A DNA stretch of 6,771 nucleotides from Caldifarciminota bacterium (GTDB taxonomy: Bacteria > Hydrothermota > 32-111 > QNBC01). Each line of letters begins with the position of its first letter. Positions within the stretch are counted from its first letter, which is position 1. Under the pieces are notes generated by a model. It was not told where the DNA came from and made no database searches. It saw nothing but the letters and a program-made list of their open reading frames with translations. The DNA lies in the NCBI GenBank assembly GCA_015486655.1, contig WFRF01000189.1:1-6771 (forward strand). Reading direction: 5' to 3'. The position numbers and the translations under genes are program-made. Below are positions 1 through 5,306 of this stretch, in pieces.

Positions 1-627
1 CATCTCCGCTTATCCTTGCAATAACAGGTAAATCAACTTTATTTTTTATCGCCTTTAATACTTCTATTGGGAATTTGATTCTGTTTTCAAATTCTCCGCC
101 GTATTCATCATCTCTATCGTTAACAAACGGGGAAAGAAACTGCGCAAGGAGATATCCGTGACCAAATTGCACTTCAACGGCATCAAATCCGGCTTTTTCA
201 GCCCTCTTCGCTGCGTTCACAAAGAGCTGTATAGCTCTATCCATATCATCGCGGTTCATCCTTTTCGGGGTTGCTCCTCCGTTTTCACACGGTTTATCGG
301 TTGATGACACAAAATAATTACCCGGAATTTTAGGGTTTGCCATTCTCCCCTGATGGTTTAAATGAGCTATAACCTTGCTCCCCTTTTGATGAATGGAGTC
401 AACAAGTAGTTTCAATCCGTCGATATGTTTGTCGTCATCTATACCGAGTTGTGTGGGAATTTCCCTTAATCCTTTGTCGATATAAAGCGGTTCTATGATT
501 ATGGCTCCTATATCTCCGGCCCTTTCCGCATAAAAATCGATATGTCTTTCCTTGACCATACCTTCGCTGTCACTGTAACCGAGCTTAAGTGGAGCAAATA
601 TAAAACTGTTTCTTAATTCTAACATTT
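1..627 (-). CDS. NADH:flavin oxidoreductase, Old Yellow Enzyme family; C-terminus beyond window, frame broken near the start
   Basis: This is the N-terminal part of a TIM-barrel FMN enzyme that would reduce activated C=C bonds (enoate reductase or 2,4-dienoyl-CoA reductase type) in the cytoplasm. Frame-corrected, about 208 residues are visible. Near the N-terminus, NSFIFAPLKLGYSD matches the family's KNRxxxAPM stretch. HLNHQGR (residues 88-94) matches the QLxHxGR segment. GHGYLLAQFLSP (155-166) followed by NDRDDEYGG (169-177) is the hallmark active-site loop. The start ATG (625-627) has a good ribosome site and encodes MLELRNSFI, but then the frame shifts. The conserved protein continues in another frame after an apparent 2-base insertion in a TA tract at 598-604. 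The ATG frame ends at a TAG (508-510) after 39 codons. In the main frame the first ATG is at 557-559, which would remove the conserved N-terminus. It may be a pseudogene, a slippage-prone gene or an assembly error. The family call is firm; whether the gene works is open. Whether it has the extra FeS/FAD domains of dienoyl-CoA reductases cannot be seen. Confidence 0.88.
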
Positions 628-631
628 TACA

Positions 632-637
632 CCTCAC
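632..637 (-). promoter_or_regulatory. Ribosome binding site of the flavin oxidoreductase gene
   Basis: GAGGTG lies 4 bases before the ATG at 625-627. It supports that ATG as the original start, even though its frame is lost nine codons later. Confidence 0.75.
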
Positions 638-665
638 ATTTTAATATCATATCATTTATATAGGA

Positions 666-693
666 ATTATATAAAATTATTTTTTTTAGTCAA
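666..693 (-). promoter_or_regulatory. Sigma70-type promoter of the flavin oxidoreductase gene
   Basis: On the minus strand, TTGACT (688-693) and a perfect TATAAT (666-671) are separated by 16 bp. This would start transcription around 659, giving a leader of roughly 30 bases before the ATG. It sits just downstream of the terminator of the preceding gene, so the oxidoreductase appears to be a separate transcription unit. Confidence 0.72.
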
Positions 694-710
694 GAAATTA
701 GATATTGATG

Positions 711-754
711 TAAAAAGAGTGGAGCAAACAGAACAGTTTACCCCACTCTTTTTA
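711..754 (-). terminator. Rho-independent terminator after the beta-propeller lipoprotein gene
   Basis: A perfect 12-bp inverted repeat (711-722 with 743-754) has arms TAAAAAGAGTGG and CCACTCTTTTTA. The loop can pair further, imperfectly (726-729 with 736-739). On the minus strand the stem begins about 20 bases after the stop at 775 and ends in a run of five Ts. The arm is A-rich on one side and T-rich on the other, so it could stop transcription in both directions, but no plus-strand gene precedes it. Confidence 0.85.
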
Positions 755-774
755 TATAATTAATAACTGTCAAA

Positions 775-2049
775 TTACCATTTATTCACATTAAATGTAT
801 TTCTCTTATCGTGTGTAACCCGCGGCCAACCTGAACGTGCAATAGAATTATCTCCCTGCAAAGCGTACAAAACATTTCCGGAACGCATATAGATAACATT
901 GTCATCCGAAAGAACCAGAGAATTGCCATCAAAATCAATGGTGCTTTCCCATATAATATTTCCCTGATCATCAGTTACACTTAAGTGAGGATGCCAATCC
1001 GAAATAATACCGTACAATTGGTTGTTGTTGTCGACAATAGGATGTTGCGGCAATGAAAGTCCACTGGCTAATACACTTCCATCCGCACTGTTTATTATCG
1101 ATGTGCCGTTATATTGATCATATATAAACAAATCACCGTTTTTATTCATCGTAAGACTATTTATGCCGCTTGCAGGTATCTTCCATATTATTTGATGTGT
1201 AGAATGATCAATTTTTTCCAGGCTGTCCGACTCCTCAAATAATATTATATCTCCGCTCGAGGTTATAACTATATTTTCATAACCTGAACTCTTATAACTC
1301 GCTTTAATTGACCACTTTAAAAGCCCGTTTGTCGGATCAATTGCAGTTAGAGAATAGTAATTGTCATTGTTAAGAAGATCCATTTTATAAATTGTGCCGT
1401 CAACCCCCACACTCATCGGTGTGTTTGCAGTAGTTGAATATATAAAACGATGCCATTCCGTTATACCACTTGAATTAATTTTATAAATAGCTCTGGAGTA
1501 AGAGCCGCTTCCAGATGTAGCGGTAAGTATGCTTCCATCATTTGCCAATGCGATGGGTCCCAGTTCACCATAGGTATAAACATCATTCCCCGAGCCGTCG
1601 GGGAGTGATTGAGGGACCTCCCATGTCCAATTGAAACTGCCATTTGCAGGGTTAATTGAATATAGATGATATCCGGATGCAACATAAATATTTCCATTGT
1701 CACCTACAACAATATAACTGTTAATGTGCCACGTCTCCAAATCTTCGGTATGCCATTTTATTGTGCCGTTTGCCTTATCAAGAGCATATATCCTTTGAGG
1801 CGACCAATCTGTGCCATTATCCCCGTTGCCGCCTGCGGCAAAATACACAGTTCCATCCCCACCAACGGGAAACGGGGTACTTGCAAAATGAATTGTGGGG
1901 GCGCTCAATTGATATGTCCATAGAGTGTCTCCCACATTAGCGCTTGTAATGTCATTTAGAAAATCGCTTATCTTATCACAGCTGTTAAATACAAACAAAA
2001 TACTTAACAAAGCAAGTATTGAAAAAAATGTTACTAATTTTCCTCTCAT
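775..2049 (-). CDS. Secreted PQQ-like beta-propeller lipoprotein
   Basis: The product is a 424-residue predicted lipoprotein. Residues 1-24 form a type II signal peptide: basic MRGK, a hydrophobic core, then FNSC with the lipidated Cys at 24, followed by Asp at +2. The rest is a series of propeller blades, each with a PQQ-like strand such as IYALDKANGTIKWH (87-100), LYSINPANGSFNWTW (129-143), LTAIDPTNGLLKWS (234-247) and VTDDQGNIIWES (358-369). It ends in SGWPRVTHDKRNTF (406-419), a form of the WPxxxHDxxxT motif common in these proteins. No catalytic residues or PQQ-enzyme domain are visible, so the name refers to the fold and not to PQQ binding. It probably binds a ligand or scaffolds partners at the cell envelope. 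BamB shares the fold but is an outer-membrane assembly factor with a different layout, and nothing here ties this gene to BamB. It is a single-gene unit with its own promoter and terminator. The start is fixed by a perfect ribosome site. Confidence 0.9.
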   Translation of the reverse strand: MRGKLVTFFSILALLSILFVFNSCDKISDFLNDITSANVGDTLWTYQLSAPTIHFASTPFPVGGDGTVYFAAGGNGDNGTDWSPQRIYALDKANGTIKWHTEDLETWHINSYIVVGDNGNIYVASGYHLYSINPANGSFNWTWEVPQSLPDGSGNDVYTYGELGPIALANDGSILTATSGSGSYSRAIYKINSSGITEWHRFIYSTTANTPMSVGVDGTIYKMDLLNNDNYYSLTAIDPTNGLLKWSIKASYKSSGYENIVITSSGDIILFEESDSLEKIDHSTHQIIWKIPASGINSLTMNKNGDLFIYDQYNGTSIINSADGSVLASGLSLPQHPIVDNNNQLYGIISDWHPHLSVTDDQGNIIWESTIDFDGNSLVLSDDNVIYMRSGNVLYALQGDNSIARSGWPRVTHDKRNTFNVNKW

Positions 2050-2054
2050 AAAAA

Positions 2055-2060
2055 CCTCCT
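2055..2060 (-). promoter_or_regulatory. Strong ribosome binding site of the lipoprotein gene
   Basis: A perfect AGGAGG lies 5 bases upstream of the ATG at 2047-2049. It settles the start and suggests efficient translation. Confidence 0.88.
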
Positions 2061-2070
2061 GTTTTAAAAA

Positions 2071-2114
2071 ATTTAGATTTTATTGTTTTCACTAAGGGAT
2101 TATCTAATCTAAAT
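2071..2114 (-). repeat. Inverted repeat in the leader of the lipoprotein gene
   Basis: ATTTAGATT (2071-2079) and AATCTAAAT (2106-2114) form a perfect 9-bp inverted repeat with a 26-base loop and A/T-rich flanks. It lies between the predicted transcription start (near 2117) and the ribosome site. It could be a weak leader hairpin or an operator-like site. The arms are AT-rich, so chance is a real alternative. Confidence 0.4.
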
Positions 2115-2123
2115 ATTTTTTAT

Positions 2124-2152
2124 ATTTTATCAAAGAAAATAAATGTGGTCAA
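2124..2152 (-). promoter_or_regulatory. Sigma70-type promoter of the lipoprotein gene
   Basis: On the minus strand, TTGACC (2147-2152) and TAAAAT (2124-2129) are separated by 17 bp, the ideal spacing. Transcription would start near 2117, giving a leader of about 68 bases. Confidence 0.72.
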
Positions 2153-2242
2153 CCGTTTGCTCAATAATTGGAGTAGATAGGTATAGACATATTAACCACT
2201 TGATGATCTAAAGAACTATGCTACAAAATGTGATTGTGTAAC

Positions 2243-2427
2243 AAGTAAGAAGTGACGAGAGTTAGTATGCTCTTTTAACACACCCCTATTTCTGAGGGGA
2301 ATTTATTTCTTAAACCCCTCAGTCCGGTAGAACCGGACAGCTCCCCTAAAAGTGGAGCAGCTATTCTTAGGGATGATAAAATCAATACATATTTAACTTC
2401 TTAGTTCTCAGCTCCCACTTCTCACTT
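2243..2427. repeat. Imperfect inverted arms flanking palindrome copy 1
   Basis: AAGTAAGAAGTG (2243-2254) is matched in inverted orientation by CACTTCTCACTT (2416-2427), with 11 of 12 positions agreeing. Loosely related GA-rich sequence lies inside each arm. Together the arms enclose about 185 bp, as in a small non-autonomous element. No convincing target-site duplication is visible outside the arms, so this is a suggestion only. The arms are low in complexity. Confidence 0.35.
2282..2358. repeat. Cluster of three palindromes (copy 1 of an apparent interspersed repeat)
   Basis: Three nested or adjacent inverted repeats are seen. CTGAGGGG (2292-2299) pairs with CCCCTCAG (2315-2322). GTCCGGT (2322-2328) pairs with ACCGGAC (2332-2338) across an AGA loop. 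GCTCC (2340-2344) pairs with GGAGC (2354-2358), with an extra imperfect inner stem. A further CCCCT/AGGGG pair (2283-2287 with 2295-2299) offers an alternative fold. From memory, the order CCCCTCAGTC-hairpin-ACAGCTCCCCT resembles short intergenic repeats scattered through several bacterial genomes; I cannot confirm this without a search. Confidence 0.65.
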
Positions 2428-2436
2428 ATTTTTAAA

Positions 2437-2473
2437 CACCTCATCGCTCCGCGCCACCCCTCTTGCCTAGGAG
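2437..2473. repeat. Diverged second copy of the palindromic repeat
   Basis: This stretch repeats the layout of the cluster 80 bases to its left. ACACCTCA corresponds to ACCCCTCA. A small hairpin follows (CGC 2445-2447, loop TCC, GCG 2451-2453). Then come CACCCCTCTT and a second hairpin (CTCTT 2460-2464 with AGGAG 2469-2473, loop GCCT, one G-T pair). The hairpin sequences differ from copy 1 but the order and spacing match, so it looks like a diverged member of the same family. Confidence 0.45.
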
Positions 2474-2509
2474 TATTTAATACAATCTTATTATTTTCTA
2501 ATCATGTAT

Positions 2510-2537
2510 TTGACACGGAAGGGCAGACCGTGATAAT
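2510..2537 (+). promoter_or_regulatory. Sigma70-type promoter of the radical SAM-glycosyltransferase operon
   Basis: A perfect TTGACA (2510-2515) is followed after 16 bp by GATAAT (2532-2537), a 5 of 6 match to TATAAT. Transcription would start near 2544, leaving about 33 bases before the ATG at 2577. It is the only good promoter pair seen ahead of these genes. Confidence 0.68.
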
Positions 2538-2576
2538 ATACCAACAACGGTAATTAAAAGAAAATAGCGTATATAT

Positions 2577-3833
2577 ATGAAAATAGGTTTTTTTTACATT
2601 TCTCCCCCTCCCGATTCCACACTATACACAGGGATGAACCAAGGTGTTGCAATACTGGTTTCAATTATTAAAAAAATGGGATTTTCACCGGATTTTCGTA
2701 TTATCTATGGTGATGCGGAAATAGATTCCATCGGTAAAGATTACGACCTGGCATTTATTTCGACTTTCTCCGGAATGGCAGATGTTGCGGAAAAACTATC
2801 TTCCGATTTAAAAAAACGCTCACCGAAAACATATATTGTAATGGGGGGTGTTCATGCAACCGTAGCACCCTTTGATGCTATAAAAACAGAAGGTATCGAT
2901 GCAATTGTCGTGGGTGAGGGAGAATTTGCAATTCAAGAGATTTTAAAGAAGTTTAAAAACAGGGATTTTTCTCATATTCCCGGTATCTTTTTAAAAGATA
3001 GGAATTATTTTAATCCGCCTGCATTTATCAATCTCAACGATATCCCTTTTCCCGACAGAGAAATTTTCAATCAAAAATCGATTCTACATAAATACGGGAG
3101 TATTGTCGGAGCCGAGTTTATGGCAGGGAGAGGATGCCCTTATTCCTGTACATATTGCATAAACGCTACTCTTAACGATCTGTACAAGAGAAAGCATATA
3201 CGGCTCAAATCACCCGATTACCTAATCAGCGAAATTCGGGATTTTATTTCCCGTTACGGAAAACCTCAGCTCCTCGGATTCCATGACGATATTTTCCCCT
3301 TCGATACGGATTGGCTTGACGAATTTTTAACCCTCTACAAAAAGCATATCAATATACCGTTTTGGGCAAACACAAGGGTTGGCATAATTAATAAGAAACT
3401 ATTAAAACGCTACAAGGAAACCGGTTGCATAAGGTTGCATCTCGGTGTTGAGACGGCAAACGAGAAACTGAGGAAAGAGATCCTCAAAAGAGATATGACA
3501 AACGAGCAAATAATAGATACTTTCAGGATGATAAAAGATCACGGCATAAAAACACTGGCATTCAATATGTTCGGAATTCCTTATGAAACGGAAGAAACGA
3601 TTCTTGAAACAATTTCATTACTCAAAATAATTAAACCTTTCAGGACAATTATTTCGCTTTTTACACCCTTCCCGGGAACGGAACTATACAACATATGTAA
3701 AAGAGAAGGTTGGGAGTTCGATTACCATATAAGAAATTTCTATTCGGGCATAGCTCCCCTTACACAACCCTCCATATCCAACGAGAGACTCTTATACTAT
3801 TTTAAAAATGCCATTGGTATGATATATGGATAA
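2577..3833 (+). CDS. Radical SAM protein with N-terminal cobalamin-binding-type domain
   Basis: The product is a 418-residue protein of the B12-binding-domain radical SAM class. Residues 1-150 form a Rossmann-like domain with GGVHAT (90-95) and VVGEGE (111-116), typical of these N-terminal domains. The cobalamin-ligand DxHxxG motif is not apparent. Residues about 178-370 form the radical SAM barrel. The 4Fe-4S cluster is held by CPYSCTYC (Cys187, Cys191, Cys194). Further family landmarks are FHDDIF (235-240), HLGVET (288-293), FGIPYET (332-338) and FTPFPGTELY (362-371). Known relatives use SAM, often with methylcobalamin, for methylation or rearrangement of lipids, bacteriochlorophyll, antibiotics and tRNA; the substrate here cannot be read. 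The start is the first ATG after an in-frame TAG (2565-2567). No clear ribosome site precedes it; the leader is A-rich with a short TA run. The stop codon overlaps the next gene, so the two are likely made together. Confidence 0.92.
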   Translation: MKIGFFYISPPPDSTLYTGMNQGVAILVSIIKKMGFSPDFRIIYGDAEIDSIGKDYDLAFISTFSGMADVAEKLSSDLKKRSPKTYIVMGGVHATVAPFDAIKTEGIDAIVVGEGEFAIQEILKKFKNRDFSHIPGIFLKDRNYFNPPAFINLNDIPFPDREIFNQKSILHKYGSIVGAEFMAGRGCPYSCTYCINATLNDLYKRKHIRLKSPDYLISEIRDFISRYGKPQLLGFHDDIFPFDTDWLDEFLTLYKKHINIPFWANTRVGIINKKLLKRYKETGCIRLHLGVETANEKLRKEILKRDMTNEQIIDTFRMIKDHGIKTLAFNMFGIPYETEETILETISLLKIIKPFRTIISLFTPFPGTELYNICKREGWEFDYHIRNFYSGIAPLTQPSISNERLLYYFKNAIGMIYG

Positions 3834-4887
3834 TTTATTGTACACAGGGCTTTTCAGAAGCCCCGTAAGCTGGGCAAAAGTGAACAGGGAATTATCACTT
3901 GCCATAATGAAATATCATCCCTCTTTCTATGTTCATGAGCAGAAGGGATTCTTGTTTGATAAAGATTTTCCTCTTCCTTTTGAAATTAAGAAAATTAATC
4001 AAACACCCCCCGTTCCTTATGACGATATCGCTTTCATATATCCTCCCGTATATGCCAAGCTTATGGGGAAAAGAAAATTCGCAGTATTAACCGTGGAATC
4101 CACATCTCTTCCAACCTCATGGAAAGATGCTTTAAACAAATATGCCGATGCTATATTTGTCCCCTCTCATTTCTGCAGGGATGTCTTAATGAAAAATAAT
4201 GTTAAAAAGGATATTTTTGTCACTCGATTCGGCGTAAACACAGATATATTTCACCCACGGCCCCACGGAAAACGTGACAAATTCAGGTTTCTCTTTGTGG
4301 GAACGCCCCATTATAGAAAAGGGCCTTTGGAACTTATGAAGGCATTTAAAAGAGCCTTTATGAATATTGACAATGTAGAGCTTTATATGAAATTTACATA
4401 TAAACCCACGGAGAACGCTTTAAAACCATGGGAAATTCCCGGACTAAAAGAAAAGACATGCAATTCGGATAATATTATTGTTGATTTTTCTCAAAAAAGC
4501 GATTCTCAAATAGCGGATTTGATTGCTTTAAGTGATGTTGTCGTACAGCCTTCCTATTCAGAAGGGTTCGGTTTATCCATTCTTGAGGCAATGGCTATGA
4601 AAAAGTTGGTCATAACCACATCATGGAGCGGTGAAACCGAATTTGCTTCGCCCGACAATGTTCTTGTTGTGGATTCAATCCGTTTTAGAAGCGATAATAT
4701 TCAATATGGCGAAAAAGCTGTAGGAGCATATATGCAAAAACCTTCAACGGAACACCTCTCCAATCTTTTAAAATATTCTTATTCTAAATACAACGAACTT
4801 TATATGTTGAGGGAAAATGCCTATGTCACAGCCAAGCAGTTGACATGGGATAATACGGCAAAAACCATACTATCCCATATCTATTAA
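3826..4887 (+). CDS. Glycosyltransferase, GT4-like (GT-B fold)
   Basis: The product is a 353-residue cytoplasmic glycosyltransferase with two Rossmann domains. The N-terminal acceptor half (about 1-145) is short and poorly conserved, ending in FVPSHFCRDVL (111-121) and FGVNTDIFHP (135-144), a pattern typical of GT4 enzymes at the domain junction. The C-terminal donor half starts with FRFLFVGTPHYRKGPLEL (153-170); Arg164 and Lys165 probably bind the nucleotide-sugar phosphates. EGFGLSILE (246-254) is the E-x7-E donor-binding motif, followed by AMAMKKLVITT. There is no signal peptide or membrane segment. It starts 8 bp inside the radical SAM gene (ATG at 3826, upstream stop at 3831-3833) with only a weak ribosome site, so translation is probably coupled. 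Its job is probably to add a sugar to the molecule that the radical SAM protein also modifies; sugar and acceptor are unknown. Its stop is one base from the stop of the facing gene. Confidence 0.9.
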   Translation: MDNLLYTGLFRSPVSWAKVNRELSLAIMKYHPSFYVHEQKGFLFDKDFPLPFEIKKINQTPPVPYDDIAFIYPPVYAKLMGKRKFAVLTVESTSLPTSWKDALNKYADAIFVPSHFCRDVLMKNNVKKDIFVTRFGVNTDIFHPRPHGKRDKFRFLFVGTPHYRKGPLELMKAFKRAFMNIDNVELYMKFTYKPTENALKPWEIPGLKEKTCNSDNIIVDFSQKSDSQIADLIALSDVVVQPSYSEGFGLSILEAMAMKKLVITTSWSGETEFASPDNVLVVDSIRFRSDNIQYGEKAVGAYMQKPSTEHLSNLLKYSYSKYNELYMLRENAYVTAKQLTWDNTAKTILSHIY

Positions 4888-4888
4888 A

Positions 4889-5305
4889 CTACTCACCCAT
4901 ACATTGTATATAAACTTTTCTGTTTCTGTGCCTGTTATCGTGGTCAATAACAACTACTTGTTGCCATGTGCCGAGAACAAGCCTGCCATCCGACACAGGA
5001 ACGACAATGCCGGGTCCCATGAGTGTCGCTCTTATATGTGAGAATCCGTTGTCATCACCCCATGTTTCCGAATGTCTCGTTCTCAGGTCATGCGGTATAA
5101 GCCTGTCAATCTGCTCTTTGTAATCCTCCACGAGTGCCGGTTCGTATTCTATTGTCGAAACCGATGCTGTCGATCCAGTTACAAAAACATTTACCAGTCC
5201 CGCCTTTATCCCGGATTTTTCAACTATGTTCTGCACCTCTCGGGTAATATTTATAATATCGGAAAATCCGCTTGTATTTACTGTTATAAATTCTCCATGT
5301 ACCAT
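4889..5305 (-). CDS. yjbQ: YjbQ-family protein (UPF0047)
   Basis: The product is a 138-residue, single-domain cytoplasmic protein of the YjbQ/UPF0047 family, the usual length for the family. The diagnostic C-terminal half is intact: HSETWGDDNGFSH (78-90) with His78, Asp84, Asp85, Asn86 and His90, then MGPGIVVPVSDGRL (96-109) and LGTWQQVVVIDHDN (111-124). Some members have been reported to show weak thiamine-phosphate synthase activity, and the name is used for that reason; the true role is unsettled. In the N-terminal half the segment often written PHTTA in other members reads TGSTAS (43-48), a form I recall from a known subgroup. The ATG lies one base after the stop of the peptidase gene. 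The only ribosome-site candidate, GGGAAG (5310-5315), is formed by that gene's last two sense codons, so translation is likely coupled. No terminator follows on the minus strand. Confidence 0.93.
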   Translation of the reverse strand: MVHGEFITVNTSGFSDIINITREVQNIVEKSGIKAGLVNVFVTGSTASVSTIEYEPALVEDYKEQIDRLIPHDLRTRHSETWGDDNGFSHIRATLMGPGIVVPVSDGRLVLGTWQQVVVIDHDNRHRNRKVYIQCMGE

Positions 5306-5306
5306 T

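Larger units (their letters stand above)
2153..2509. other. Non-coding region with palindromic repeats between divergent promoters
   Basis: This stretch lies between the lipoprotein promoter (minus) and the radical SAM promoter (plus). No credible reading frame with a ribosome site was found. The left third (2153-2240) shows nothing recognisable. From about 2243 to 2473 it is filled by small palindromes and inverted arms, listed separately. Its base make-up is patchy, with C-rich runs that contrast with the AT-rich surroundings, which suggests insertion of repeat units. Confidence 0.7.

Noticed and set aside
508..627. A 39-codon reading frame starting at the ATG with the good ribosome site
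   Set aside because: Only its first nine codons resemble the oxidoreductase family; the rest is the shifted frame of that gene, so it is not a separate small protein.
1666..1923. Plus-strand open frame inside the lipoprotein gene, and similar shadow frames at 786-971 and 1461-1703
   Set aside because: All lie within the strongly supported lipoprotein gene in other frames and show no domain features.
2218..2241. A tiny ATG-to-TAA frame in the intergenic region
   Set aside because: It has seven codons and no ribosome site, so there is no reason to call it a gene.
2243..2473. A CRISPR array or riboswitch in the palindromic region
   Set aside because: The copies are few, diverged and without regular unique spacers. 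The palindromes lie upstream of the predicted promoter at 2510-2537, so they would not be in that operon's leader.
4845..4878. The 8-bp inverted repeat near the end of the glycosyltransferase as a terminator
   Set aside because: It lies inside coding sequence, has an 18-base loop and is not followed by a T run on either strand.
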